Assembly (NCBI GenBank): GCA_003131625.1
Contig: PKVY01000081.1
Location: 27,232-91,231, forward strand
From: Acidobacterium sp.
GTDB taxonomy: Bacteria; Acidobacteriota; Terriglobia; Terriglobales; Acidobacteriaceae
Direction: 5' to 3'
DNA length: 64,000 nucleotides
The position numbers and the translations under genes are program-made. The notes beneath the pieces were generated by a model. The model worked only from the letters and a program-made list of their open reading frames with translations, had not been told where the DNA came from and searched no databases. Positions 7,349-16,533 of this stretch are shown here, piece after piece (the first letter of the stretch is position 1; each line of letters starts with the position of its first letter).

Positions 7349-7888
7349 ATGCGTAGTTATTTTGCAGTCGTGCTTTCCTGTTTGCTGATGCTGGCAGCCG
7401 CGGCGACGGCGCAGACGCTCGATCCTTTGGCGCCGAAGCCTCCGGAGAATCAGAACGGCAATGCGCTCACGAACCCGGGACTGTCGCCGGAGGTTGAGTT
7501 CCTGTACGAGCTGGAGGTGAAATTCGCCGCTGATACGGCGAAGGGCGGGGGTGCAGCCTTCAGTTCATGGTTCGCGCCCGACGCAGTGACCCTGGGCAAC
7601 GGCAAAGCGCCAGTGGTCGGCTACGATGCGATTGCCGCGGCGGCGACCTGGTCTCCGGACGCCTATCAGCTGACGTGGACGCCGGAGGGGGCGCGGATGG
7701 GTCCCGCGGGGGACATGGGCTTTACGTGGGGGCACTACCAGGGGGTGTCGAAGGACGGCCAGGGAAGCGCGGCGAAGACGACGGGCCGGTACATGACGGT
7801 GTGGAAAAAGCAACCGGATGGGTCCTGGAAGGTGGCCCTGGACGCCAGCAACGAGGGGCCTGCGGAGGACTGTTGCCGGGTAAAGTGA
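7349..7888 (+). CDS. Secreted SnoaL/DUF4440-like protein
   Basis: 179 residues. ATG 7349 gives a standard signal peptide (MRSYFAVVLSCLLMLAAAAT then AQ). The mature domain of about 120 residues (EVKFAADTAKGG, AFSSWFAPDAV, GYDAIAAAATW, GRYMTVWKKQPDGSWKVALD) has the order of the NTF2-like DUF4440/SnoaL fold, including the closing motif where a polar dosage strand ends in Trp-Lys-Val. Such domains bind small ligands or act as subunits; no enzyme activity can be assigned. Cys-Cys near the C-terminus. Monocistronic. Confidence 0.7.
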   Translation: MRSYFAVVLSCLLMLAAAATAQTLDPLAPKPPENQNGNALTNPGLSPEVEFLYELEVKFAADTAKGGGAAFSSWFAPDAVTLGNGKAPVVGYDAIAAAATWSPDAYQLTWTPEGARMGPAGDMGFTWGHYQGVSKDGQGSAAKTTGRYMTVWKKQPDGSWKVALDASNEGPAEDCCRVK

Positions 7889-8148
7889 ACGATTTCTGAG
7901 GCGAAATAGGGCGGTTATGTTACCGTAGTGCCTGAATAAGGCGCGCCATTCCGTTACTACCGGAAAGTACCGTAAGCGATACGTATAACAGGACTTGGGA
8001 TCACCCGAACGGGGCAGAGCGGGGGCGAAAATACTTTGGGACAATGCTTGTGACGCTCCGGCGTCTGGACTACGGTTGCACTTTTGCCCTGGCAACAACA
8101 TATGCCTGAAGACAGGGGTCCCGGGCTCGCCGGAGTCTGCGGAGAGGG

Positions 8149-10587
8149 ATGAGTTACCTGGCCACCAGCGCGCAGTGGAGCGAAGCCGAAAGGCTGAAAT
8201 CCCTGCTGGAATACGACATTCTCGATACGCCGGCGGACCCGGCGTTTGACGAGATAGTTCGTGTCGCGGCCCAGGCGACGGGCGCCCCTTTCGCGTATCT
8301 CGGTTTCCTCGACGCGAATCGTCTATGGTTCAAGTCGCGGTTTGGTTTCCAGGGGACGGAGATTCCCCGGCTGGCGACGGCGGACCAGTACACCATTCTT
8401 GAACCGGAGCCTTTGCTGATTGCGGACGCGGCGATGGAGCCGCGGTTTCCGGTGCGGGGCATTCCGCTGACGCGGACCGTGCATTGCCGCTCGTATCTGG
8501 CTGCGCCGCTGGTGGGTATGGAAGGCGGCATCGGCACGCTCGCGGTGCTTTCGCCGAAACCGAATCAGTTTACGGAGCAACATGCGTCGATCCTGGGCGT
8601 GCTGGCGCGCCAGGTGATGATGCGGCTGGAGTATTCGGTTCATTCGAAGGGACAGGATCACTCGCTGCGCAGCCGGCAACGGATTGAGCGGGCGCTGACC
8701 GTAGAGCGGAACTTTGTGTCGGCGGTGCTCGATACGATGAGCGCGCTGGTTCTGGTCGTGGACACGGCCGGACGCATTGTGCGGTTCAATCGCGCCTGCG
8801 AAGAAATATCGGGATATACGTTTGCGGAGCTGGCGGGGCGATCATTTCCGCAAGAGCTGTTCCTGACGGAAGAGCGGCCACAGGCGTTCGATCTGATCGA
8901 GCAGTCGCGCCGGGAGGCGCGGCGCGAACCGACGGAATTGCACTGGCTCTCGCGCGACGGACGGCGGCGGCGCATTGCGTGGAACACGACCACGCTGACC
9001 GATGGGCTCGGCGACATCAACTTCATCATCATGACGGGCGTCGACGTCACCGATCAGCGGGAGGCGACCGCGGCCCTGTATGCGAGCGAAGCGCGCTACC
9101 GGCAACTGGTGGAAAGCTCGCTGGGCATGGTGTGCACGCACGATCTGGAGGGCAGGATTCTCTCGATCAACACCAACGCGGCGGAGAGTCTGGGGTATCG
9201 CTCCGAAGAGATGGTGGGCAAGCGGATGATCGACTTCGTTCCCGAGGATCAGAAGCCGGCATTCGAGCATTATCTTGCGAGCATCGCGCAATCGGGCGAG
9301 GAGCAGGGCATGCTGAGCCTGCGGCACCGCAACGGCCAGGTGCGGTTCATTGCGTGGCGCAACCGGCTGCTCGATCTGCCCGACACGCCGCCCTTCGTGC
9401 TGGGCCACGGCATCGACGTGACGGAGAAGACGGACGCCGAGAACAAGCTGCATGCGGTGATGCGGCAGCGGGAGTCGATTCTAGAGTCGGTGGGAGACGG
9501 CATTTACGGCGTGGACATGGAGGGCCAGATCATCTTCGTGAACGAAGTGGGCGCGCGGATGATGGGATACACGCAGGAGGAGATGGAGGGCAAGGAACTG
9601 TTGCAGATGCTGGGGCACGCGCGCGCGGATGGTTCGGTGTTCCGGATCGAGGACAGCCCCATCTATGCGGCGAGCCGTTCGAGCGCGCCGATTCGCGCCC
9701 GCGACGAAGTTTTCCGGCACAAGGACGGGCATCCGGTTCCGGTGGAATACGTGGCCTGCCCGATGCTTTCGAACGGGCGCGTGACGGGCGTGGTGGTGGC
9801 GTTCCAGGACGTGACGGAGCGGCGGCGTCTGGACCGGATGAAGGACGAGTTTATTTCGACGGTGAGCCACGAACTGCGCACACCGCTGACGGCTCTGCGC
9901 GCTGCGCTGGGACTGATTGCGGGCGGGGCGCTGGAGAAGCGGCCGGAAAAGCGCGCGCAGATGATGGATGTGGCGATCGGCAACTGCGACCGGCTGGTGC
10001 GCCTGGTGAACGACATTCTGGATTTCGAGCGCATGGGCGCGGGACGGTTGCCGATGCGATTCCAGGAGGTGGAGGCCAAGGATCTGCTGCGGAGGGCGAC
10101 GGATCTGCAGCATCCGAACGCGCAGAAGGCGGGCATTGGGTTCCTGATCGACGCGGGACCGCTGACGCTTTGGGTGGACGAGGACCGGATTCTGCAGACG
10201 CTGGGCAACCTGATCAGCAATGCGATCAAGTTCTCGCCGGCGGGCAGCGAGATCACGCTGCGAGCGCGGACACAAAGTGCAACCGAGGCGATTATCTCGG
10301 TTTCGGATCGCGGCCGCGGAGTTCCTCCGGAAAAGCTGGAGATCATCTTCGAGCGCTTCCAGCAGGTGGATGCGTCGGATTCGCGCGACATGGGGGGAAC
10401 CGGGCTGGGACTGGCGATCTGCCGCAATATCGTGCGCCAGCACGGTGGGCGGATCTGGGCGGAAAGCATCGTGGGCCGGGGAAGCACGTTCTACTTCACG
10501 GTGCCCCGGACCTCCGCGCGCCAGGAGCAGGGCGAGGCTACGGCTCAGTCTTCGAGTCAGTCTCCGGTTGGGACGCGGCTGCTGTAG
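8149..10587 (+). CDS. Soluble GAF-PAS-PAS-PAS sensor histidine kinase
   Basis: 812 residues with no membrane helix, so a cytoplasmic sensor. Order: GAF-like domain (about 15-170), three PAS domains (about 190-310, 315-435, 440-560), HisKA with phospho-acceptor His574 (STVSHELRTPLTALR), and HATPase_c with N box (NLISNAIKFS), G1 (SDRGRGVPP), F box and G2 (GGTGLGLAI). No receiver domain and no adjacent response regulator, so the partner is encoded elsewhere. The 3' end overlaps the convergent XRE-cupin regulator by 50 bases. The 260 bases upstream contain two copies of TACCGTA (7921, 7968) but no promoter I can name. Confidence 0.93.
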   Translation: MSYLATSAQWSEAERLKSLLEYDILDTPADPAFDEIVRVAAQATGAPFAYLGFLDANRLWFKSRFGFQGTEIPRLATADQYTILEPEPLLIADAAMEPRFPVRGIPLTRTVHCRSYLAAPLVGMEGGIGTLAVLSPKPNQFTEQHASILGVLARQVMMRLEYSVHSKGQDHSLRSRQRIERALTVERNFVSAVLDTMSALVLVVDTAGRIVRFNRACEEISGYTFAELAGRSFPQELFLTEERPQAFDLIEQSRREARREPTELHWLSRDGRRRRIAWNTTTLTDGLGDINFIIMTGVDVTDQREATAALYASEARYRQLVESSLGMVCTHDLEGRILSINTNAAESLGYRSEEMVGKRMIDFVPEDQKPAFEHYLASIAQSGEEQGMLSLRHRNGQVRFIAWRNRLLDLPDTPPFVLGHGIDVTEKTDAENKLHAVMRQRESILESVGDGIYGVDMEGQIIFVNEVGARMMGYTQEEMEGKELLQMLGHARADGSVFRIEDSPIYAASRSSAPIRARDEVFRHKDGHPVPVEYVACPMLSNGRVTGVVVAFQDVTERRRLDRMKDEFISTVSHELRTPLTALRAALGLIAGGALEKRPEKRAQMMDVAIGNCDRLVRLVNDILDFERMGAGRLPMRFQEVEAKDLLRRATDLQHPNAQKAGIGFLIDAGPLTLWVDEDRILQTLGNLISNAIKFSPAGSEITLRARTQSATEAIISVSDRGRGVPPEKLEIIFERFQQVDASDSRDMGGTGLGLAICRNIVRQHGGRIWAESIVGRGSTFYFTVPRTSARQEQGEATAQSSSQSPVGTRLL

Positions 10588-11284
10588 CGGGGCGAATCGG
10601 GGTGGGTGCTGGCGCGGGACGCGGGGCTGCAGCGGGCTGCGGGGTCATCTGATGCATCGTGACAATCAGAGCAACGGCAGGAGCTGAGCCGGCGCATCGG
10701 TAGGCGTGGGGAGTAGCGGCGTCGAAGTAGACGCTGTCGCCAGCCTCGAGCGTATGGGTGCGGTCGCCGTGGCGAATCTCGAGGTCTCCCTGGAGAAGGT
10801 AGAGGAACTCGTAGCCGGGATGGACATGCGGCCGGACCTCGGCGCCTTTCCTGACGGGCACGAATTCTGCGAAGTACGGGTCGAGCTGGCGGTCGGGCAC
10901 CATGTAGGCCAGACTCTCGAAGTAGTAGGTCGGGTCTTCGACGCCGGACTGCGGCAGGCGGACGCGTTCGGAGCGGCGATGGACGCGGAAGAGGGGATGC
11001 GGTTCGGGCTCGAAGAAGTAGGAGAGGTCGCGGCCGAAGACCAAGGCGACGCGGGCCAGGTTACGCAGGGTGGGGACCACGCGCCCGGTTTCGAGCTGAG
11101 AGAGGAAGCTGGCGGAGAGGCCGGTATGGCGTCCGAGCTCAACCAGGCCCATGGAGCGCTTCAGGCGGAGGCGGCGGATTCTTTCGCCGATTCGTTTTTC
11201 TGCGATGAAAGCCTCGGCCGAGGGAGCGGCGGCGGGCAGGGAATCGAAGTGGGGCGCGGTTGGCTCGAGCTTGTTTTCCATCAC
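10538..11284 (-). CDS. XRE-cupin transcriptional regulator
   Basis: 248 residues. N-terminal helix-turn-helix of the Cro/XRE type (about 32-88: IGERIRRLRLKRSMGLVELG, LSASFLSQLETG). C-terminal cupin_2 sensor barrel (about 140-220) with the metal/ligand-type motif PHVHPGYEFLYLLQG and DAATPHAYR. Proteins of this build repress catabolic or stress genes (PuuR, SinR-like families) and respond to a small molecule bound in the cupin. The tail is Ala/Pro-rich and encoded antisense to the end of the kinase gene. No regulated neighbour is obvious. Confidence 0.9.
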   Translation of the reverse strand: MMENKLEPTAPHFDSLPAAAPSAEAFIAEKRIGERIRRLRLKRSMGLVELGRHTGLSASFLSQLETGRVVPTLRNLARVALVFGRDLSYFFEPEPHPLFRVHRRSERVRLPQSGVEDPTYYFESLAYMVPDRQLDPYFAEFVPVRKGAEVRPHVHPGYEFLYLLQGDLEIRHGDRTHTLEAGDSVYFDAATPHAYRCAGSAPAVALIVTMHQMTPQPAAAPRPAPAPTPIRPATAAASQPETDSKTEP

Positions 11285-11497
11285 TGCCCCAGTCGGAGGT
11301 TAGCGATTTGTTGCGATGAGTGAAACTAACAGAGTGTTCTTCAAATCACAAGAACTTTTGATGGCGTGAATAGCGGGCGCGGTGGCCCACCGGCGAGGCT
11401 TTTTCCGGGTTCGCGCGGCATGGCGGATGGTCTTTTGTGGTTGCGGCGAGCGGTAAACAGGGTTTAATACCCTGTGTTTCCCCCAGGGAAAGTGGGA

Positions 11498-12412
11498 ATG
11501 GGCAAGCCAACACAACGCATCCTGCTGAGCGGGGCATCCGGGCTGATTGGGTCGGCGATACGGGGCGCGGCTCGCGAGCAGGGCATGGAAGTGACAGCGC
11601 TGGTCCGCAGGCACCACCTCGTGGGTCCGGGCGCGGTCTACTGGAATCCAGCCAAAGCAGACGCAAAGGTTCATCCTGTGGGGTTGGAGGGTTTCGACGC
11701 GGTCGTTCATCTGAGCGGGGCGAACGTCGCACGCCGGTGGACGGGGGAGTATCGCCGGGAGATTGTCGAGAGCCGGGTGGCAAGTACACGGATGCTGTGC
11801 GAATCGCTGGCGCAGGTGCGGCGGCGGCCTCGCGTGCTGTTGTGCGCTTCGGCGGTGGGGATCTACGGGGATCGCGGCGACGAAGTGCTGACCGAGGAGA
11901 GCACGGAAGGGACAGGATTTCTGGCGGAAACCTGCACCGCGTGGGAGGCGGCCGCGAAGAATGCGTGCGCGCTGGGAATCCGCGTGGTGCATTTGCGCCT
12001 TGGCGTGATGCTGAGTCGCAAGGGCGGTGCGCTGGGGAAGATGCTGCCGGCATTTAGATGCGGACTGGGTGGACGGTTGGGCTCGGGACGCCAGTGGATG
12101 AGTTGGATCAGCATGCGCGATTTGGTGCGGGCTGCGATTTTTTTGATGGATCACGAGGAACTGGCCGGAGCCTTCAATCTAACGGCGCCGAATCCGGTGA
12201 CGAACGCGACGTTTACAGCGGTGCTGGCTTCGGCGGTGCATCGGCCCGCGCTGCTGCCGGTACCCGCGGGAATGCTGCGGATGATTTTTGGCGAGATGGC
12301 GGATCAGACGCTGCTCGCCTCGCAGCGCGTGTTGCCGCGCGGGTTGGCCGACGCGGGATTTCGGTTTGAAGACCAGGAGGTCAAAGCAGCGCTCGGGGCT
12401 CTGCTACGCTGA
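11498..12412 (+). CDS. TIGR01777-family epimerase (YfcH-like)
   Basis: 304 residues, NAD(P)-binding extended-SDR fold. Starts with the Rossmann loop SGASGLIGSA and contains LCASAVGIYGDRGDE, the family's characteristic Ser/Tyr region, then HLRLGVMLSRKGGALGKMLP and the C-terminal DUF1731 part (LLPVPAGMLRMIFGEMADQ). Cytoplasmic; the reaction is unknown for the family. ATG 11498 is preferred to GTG 11474 because AGGGA lies about 9 bases upstream. Six bases separate it from the FN3 lipoprotein, suggesting one transcript. Confidence 0.9.
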   Translation: MGKPTQRILLSGASGLIGSAIRGAAREQGMEVTALVRRHHLVGPGAVYWNPAKADAKVHPVGLEGFDAVVHLSGANVARRWTGEYRREIVESRVASTRMLCESLAQVRRRPRVLLCASAVGIYGDRGDEVLTEESTEGTGFLAETCTAWEAAAKNACALGIRVVHLRLGVMLSRKGGALGKMLPAFRCGLGGRLGSGRQWMSWISMRDLVRAAIFLMDHEELAGAFNLTAPNPVTNATFTAVLASAVHRPALLPVPAGMLRMIFGEMADQTLLASQRVLPRGLADAGFRFEDQEVKAALGALLR

Positions 12413-12418
12413 AAAGCG

Positions 12419-13615
12419 ATGAAGATGGCACCGCCCAGCCCTCGACCCAAACAACTGGGGAGTTGGGGACCCCGGATTGCGTGGGCTACGGCCGCATCGG
12501 GATGGCTGGTCTTGCTGGCGGGATGCGGGCTGGCGGCGAATCCGCAACCGCCCACGCTGTGGCTGCCCACGCCGGTGAAGGACCTGACGGCGACGCGTGT
12601 GGGGGATGAAGTTCACCTGCACTGGACGATGCCCAAAGAAACAACCGATAAGGTGATGCTGAAGGGGGAACAGCGGGCGCATTTCTGCTGGGAGAGGGAA
12701 GCGCCACTGGCGGAGAAGCCTGCGGCTGCGGGAAAGGCGAGATCTGGCAAGGTGGGGGCGCCGGTGCCGAAGATAGGGCCGGATCCGTGCCGGGCTCTGG
12801 CGGATGGGATGTTTCCGCCGGACAAGCCTGCGGATTTTACGGTGAAAATGCCCGCGGAGTTCGTTGCGGGGGCGCCGCAGGCCGTGGCGTTTTTTGTTGA
12901 GCTACAAAATCATGCAGGGAAAACGGCGGGACCGTCGAATGCGGCGTGGGTGGCGACGGGTGCGGCTCCGGCGGGCGTGACGGGGCTTCGCCTGGAGACG
13001 CGGGCTGCGGGTGTCGTCCTGCACTGGGACGGGGCGGCTCCGCAGGCGAAGATGGTGCTGCGGATTCATCGGACGCTGGTCCCAAAGCCGGCTGCAGCGA
13101 AGTCGAGTGGGGCGAACGGGGCGTCTCCGGAGCAGCAGGTGCTGGAAGTGGATTTGGACAAGGCGGATCCGGGCGTGGCTCTGGATCATGACGCCGTGCT
13201 CGATCATGCATGGAAGTACGCAGTGGAGCGAGTGTTGAAGGTGGAGATCAACCAGCACGCTCTGGAGATTGCAGGGCCGCCATCGAAGACGGAGACGATC
13301 GACGCGAAGGATGTGTTTCCACCGGCGGTTCCGGCGGAAGTGGCGGCGGTGGCGGATGCGCAGGCGCGGGCGATTGATCTGTCGTGGACGCCGGACACGG
13401 ATGCCGATCTGGCGGGGTATGTGGTGTATCGACGCGACGTGACAGCGGGAACGGCGATGGAGCGGATTTCTGGCAAGTCTCTGGTGGCGCCTCCATCGTT
13501 TGGGGACACGACGGTGGTCGCGGGGCATCGCTACGCGTATGCGGTGAGTGCGGTGGATCAGGATGGGAACGAGAGCGCGCGGTCGGGCGAAGTGGAGGAG
13601 CAAATACCGCAGTGA
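12419..13615 (+). CDS. Fibronectin type III lipoprotein
   Basis: 398 residues. A long basic N-terminus leads into a signal peptide with a lipobox (VLLAGC), so an exported lipoprotein is predicted. Two or three FN3-like beta domains follow: about 50-185 (PTPVKDLTATRVGDEVHLHW), 190-300 and, clearest, 305-395 (PPAVPAEVAAVADAQARAID, LAGYVVYRR, YAYAVSAVDQDGNES). Such domains bind proteins or sugars; no catalytic motif. It follows the TIGR01777 gene by 6 bases. Confidence 0.8.
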   Translation: MKMAPPSPRPKQLGSWGPRIAWATAASGWLVLLAGCGLAANPQPPTLWLPTPVKDLTATRVGDEVHLHWTMPKETTDKVMLKGEQRAHFCWEREAPLAEKPAAAGKARSGKVGAPVPKIGPDPCRALADGMFPPDKPADFTVKMPAEFVAGAPQAVAFFVELQNHAGKTAGPSNAAWVATGAAPAGVTGLRLETRAAGVVLHWDGAAPQAKMVLRIHRTLVPKPAAAKSSGANGASPEQQVLEVDLDKADPGVALDHDAVLDHAWKYAVERVLKVEINQHALEIAGPPSKTETIDAKDVFPPAVPAEVAAVADAQARAIDLSWTPDTDADLAGYVVYRRDVTAGTAMERISGKSLVAPPSFGDTTVVAGHRYAYAVSAVDQDGNESARSGEVEEQIPQ

Positions 13616-13659
13616 GTGAGGAATTCTGACACAATAAGAGAGCGATATCGGAGCTAACT

Positions 13660-13890
13660 ATGGAGCCATTCGACCGTATTAGCCAAGACCCTGAAGTGAT
13701 GGGCGGAAAGGCCTGCATCCGGGGCACTCGTGTGACGGTGGGGACCATCGTTGGGCAGATTGGCGCGGGACACACGATTGAGGATCTGTTGGCGGATTAT
13801 CCCTATCTGAGTCGCGAAGATATTTTGCAAGCTCTCCGATATGCCTCTTGGCTGGCCAACGAGCGCGAGACGCTGATCGCGAATGCATAA
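13660..13890 (+). CDS. DUF433 antitoxin
   Basis: 76 residues with the DUF433 pattern: RISQDPEVMGGKACIRGTRV, then VGQIGAGHTIEDLLADYPYL and EDILQALRYAS. DUF433 proteins are HTH-like antitoxins paired with PIN-like DUF5615 toxins (VapB45/VapC45-type systems). The partner is the next gene. The 96-base gap between the two is larger than usual. Confidence 0.88.
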   Translation: MEPFDRISQDPEVMGGKACIRGTRVTVGTIVGQIGAGHTIEDLLADYPYLSREDILQALRYASWLANERETLIANA

Positions 13891-13986
13891 ACCATTGCGA
13901 AAGGCGGCCGGCTTCATCGGCGAACCTCGATAGTCACTTGCTGCGATGCCTGACGCTATGCCCCGAAATGCTAATCTCTGCGCGCG

Positions 13987-14349
13987 ATGAAAGTCCTCAT
14001 TGATATGTGTTTTCCTCCGCGATGGGTGGAGTTGCTGGAGAAGGCAGGAATCAACGCGGTCCACTGGTCGACCCTGGGTCGCGGCGATGCCCCTGATTCC
14101 GAAATCATGAAGTTCGCGGCCGACAAACGATATGCCGTGCTGACTCACGATCTTGATTTTGGCGCAATTCTCGCTGCGACAAAGGGCAAGCGCCCGAGTG
14201 TAGTGCAGGTTCGAGCGAAAGACATCAGCCCCGATGCGACCGGGGCGAGAGTCATAGCCGCATTGAGGCAAGTGGAAGCAGAACTTGAAATAGGTGCTTT
14301 GTTAACGATTGATACATATCGCGACCGGCTGCGGCTGCTGCCGCTTTGA
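13987..14349 (+). CDS. DUF5615 PIN-like toxin
   Basis: 120 residues of the Mut7-C/PIN-like DUF5615 family: MKVLIDMCFPPRWVELLEKA supplies the first Asp, GRGDAPDSEIMKFA and VLTHDLDFGAIL the conserved acidic positions, and a short C-terminal helix closes the fold. Presumed RNase toxin neutralised by the DUF433 protein upstream. No Shine-Dalgarno is evident before ATG 13987. Confidence 0.85.
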   Translation: MKVLIDMCFPPRWVELLEKAGINAVHWSTLGRGDAPDSEIMKFAADKRYAVLTHDLDFGAILAATKGKRPSVVQVRAKDISPDATGARVIAALRQVEAELEIGALLTIDTYRDRLRLLPL

Positions 14350-14400
14350 CTTTGCCGGAATCGATTTCGGATACGTTCGTGAGTTGGAGAGTGCTTAGCA

Positions 14401-15189
14401 ATGAAGTATTGCCGGTTTGAAACGGATGCGGGTCCGCAGTATGGGGAAGTGGTGGATCGGGCGGGGACGCTGTGGGTCGAGCGGCTGCTGCCGCCGTTCG
14501 AGGAGGATCCATGGACGAAGCTTTCGGCTGGGGCCTTTGCGCCGGCGCCGTTGGCAACGGTGAAGCTGCTGGCGCCCGTGGTTCCGTCGAAGATTGTCTG
14601 TATCGGGAGGAATTATCGCGAGCATGCGGCGGAACTGGGCAACGAGGTTCCGAAGGAGCCGCTGCTGTTTCTGAAGGCGCCGTCGTCGGTGATTGCGCCC
14701 GAGGAGGCAATCCGGATTCCAGCGCTCTCGCAGCGGGTGGACTTCGAGGGCGAGCTGGCGGTGGTGATTGGGCGGAAGGCGACGCGCATCTGGCCCGATG
14801 AAGATGTGCGGCGCTACATTCGCGGATACACGATCGTGAATGACGTGACGGCGCGCGATCTGCAGAAATCCGACGGGCAATGGTCGCGAGCGAAGGGATT
14901 CGACACGTTTTGCCCGATGGGGCCGCTGGTGACGGACGAGGTCGATCCGGATGCGGGGCTAGCCGTCGAAACCAGGCTGAATGGCGAGGTGAAGCAACGC
15001 GGAACCACGAGCGATCTGATTTTCGGCATCGCGGCCCTGCTGCGGCACATCACGGCAGCGATGACGCTGCTGCCGGGCGATGTGATTCCAACGGGTACGC
15101 CTGCTGGAGTGGCGGCGATGCGGCCGGGGGACCGGGTCGAGGTGACGGTGGAGGGGATTGGGACGCTGGGAAATCCGGTCGCACGATAA
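14401..15189 (+). CDS. Fumarylacetoacetate hydrolase-family protein
   Basis: 262 residues of the FAH superfamily (YcgM/HpcE-like). The divalent-metal ligands are visible as Glu116 and Glu118 (DFEGELAVVIG) and Asp148 (IVNDVTARDLQ). CIGRNYREHA, KGFDTFCPMGP and GDVIPTGTPAGV are the other family blocks. Members act on 2-keto acids: acylpyruvate hydrolysis, oxaloacetate decarboxylation or homoprotocatechuate breakdown. The substrate cannot be fixed from sequence, and no aromatic-degradation genes surround it. 129 bases separate it from transaldolase, so co-transcription is possible. Confidence 0.9.
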   Translation: MKYCRFETDAGPQYGEVVDRAGTLWVERLLPPFEEDPWTKLSAGAFAPAPLATVKLLAPVVPSKIVCIGRNYREHAAELGNEVPKEPLLFLKAPSSVIAPEEAIRIPALSQRVDFEGELAVVIGRKATRIWPDEDVRRYIRGYTIVNDVTARDLQKSDGQWSRAKGFDTFCPMGPLVTDEVDPDAGLAVETRLNGEVKQRGTTSDLIFGIAALLRHITAAMTLLPGDVIPTGTPAGVAAMRPGDRVEVTVEGIGTLGNPVAR

Positions 15190-15318
15190 CTGCGACAGGA
15201 GAGCCGGACCGGCATCAAACAAAGTGGGCATTCTCCGAATATTTGCAGGATCCGGCCAGGCGGTCTGCAGGGAGAGCGCCGAATGCCGGATAATCGAGAG
15301 ACAGGCTGGAGGGATGGA

Positions 15319-16329
15319 ATGGCGAAGACATTGCTGGCACAGCTCCGCACGATGACGACGGTGGTCGGCGACACGGGCGACATCGAGGCGATTGAAAAGG
15401 TAAAGCCGCAGGATGCGACGACGAATCCGTCGCTGCTGACCGCAGCGGCGCAATTGCCGCAATACGGCAAGCTCGTCGATGGCGTGCTGCTGGACGCGAA
15501 GAAGCAGCTGGGCGAGGACGCCGAAGACGCGAAGGTCTCGAAACTGGCGTTCGAGAATTTGGCTGTTGCGTTCGGCAAGAAGATTCTGCAGATCATCCCC
15601 GGGCGGGTTTCGACCGAAGTGGACGCGCGCAAGTCGTACGACACCGAGGGGACGATCGAGCAGGCGCACTCGATCATTCAGAAGTACGAGAGCGCGGGGG
15701 TGTCGCGCCAGCGCGTACTGATCAAGATTGCGTCGACCTGGGAGGGAATTCGCGCCGCGGAGAAGCTGGAGAAGGAAGGCATCCACTGCAACCTGACACT
15801 GCTCTTTGGCATTCACCAGGCGATCGCCTGCGCGGATGCGGGCGTGACGCTGATTTCGCCATTCGTCGGGCGCATTCTCGACTGGTACAAGAAGGACACC
15901 GGCAAGGACTACAAGGGCGCGGACGATCCGGGCGTGCAATCGGTGACGAAGATCTACGACTACCTCAAGAAGTACGGATACAAGACGCAGGTGATGGGCG
16001 CGAGCTTCCGCAACACCGGCGAGATTATCGAGCTGGCCGGTTGCGATCTGCTGACGATTTCGCCGCAGCTGCTTGAGGAACTGGATGCGACCGAGGGCAC
16101 GCTGGAACGGAAGCTCGACCCGGCGAAGGCGCAGTCGATGCAGATCGAGAAGCTGACCATCGACAAGGCGACCTTTGACAGGATGCACGCTGCCGATCGC
16201 ATGGCGCACGACAAGCTGAAGGAAGGAATCGAGGGCTTCAGCAAAGCGCTGGAACAGCTGGAGCAGCTCCTGGCGAAGCGGCTGAGCGAACTGGAAGCGG
16301 GATCGCCGAAGCCGGTGGGCGCGCGCTGA
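15319..16329 (+). CDS. tal: Transaldolase
   Basis: 336 residues, the length of the E. coli-type (TalB) subfamily. It transfers the dihydroxyacetone unit between sugar phosphates in the non-oxidative pentose phosphate pathway. Catalytic Asp18 ([11 protein letters not shown]), TTNPSLL and the Schiff-base Lys136 ([12 protein letters not shown]) are all present. ATG 15319 is preferred over an upstream ATG at 15283 because of the GGAGGG just before it and because MAKTLLAQL is the usual beginning. A strong terminator follows. Confidence 0.95.
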   Translation: MAKTLLAQLRTMTTVVGDTGDIEAIEKVKPQDATTNPSLLTAAAQLPQYGKLVDGVLLDAKKQLGEDAEDAKVSKLAFENLAVAFGKKILQIIPGRVSTEVDARKSYDTEGTIEQAHSIIQKYESAGVSRQRVLIKIASTWEGIRAAEKLEKEGIHCNLTLLFGIHQAIACADAGVTLISPFVGRILDWYKKDTGKDYKGADDPGVQSVTKIYDYLKKYGYKTQVMGASFRNTGEIIELAGCDLLTISPQLLEELDATEGTLERKLDPAKAQSMQIEKLTIDKATFDRMHAADRMAHDKLKEGIEGFSKALEQLEQLLAKRLSELEAGSPKPVGAR

Positions 16330-16352
16330 AGGCTGTTACGATCGAATTACCA

Positions 16353-16380
16353 CAGGCAGCCCTGCGGGGCTGCCTGTTTT
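16353..16380 (+). terminator. Intrinsic terminator after tal
   Basis: CAGGCAGCCC (16353-16362), loop TGCG, GGGCTGCCTG (16367-16376), then TTTT: a perfect 10-bp stem. Confidence 0.9.
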
Positions 16381-16533
16381 GGTTTCTGAGGCTGAGCCCC
16401 TGGCGGATTCGGATCGAGTAAACGACAAAACGACGCCAGGAGCTTGACTGAAGAGTTACAGGCTTGGCATGATCGGACTTCCGGTGCGGATATCGCACCG
16501 TTTCCCAGGCTCGGATCGTCATAGGCGCATCAC

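Noticed and set aside
8979-10652. 557-codon frame overlapping the GAF/PAS kinase in another phase
   Set aside because: Same-strand shadow with no motif; the kinase frame carries all domain signatures.
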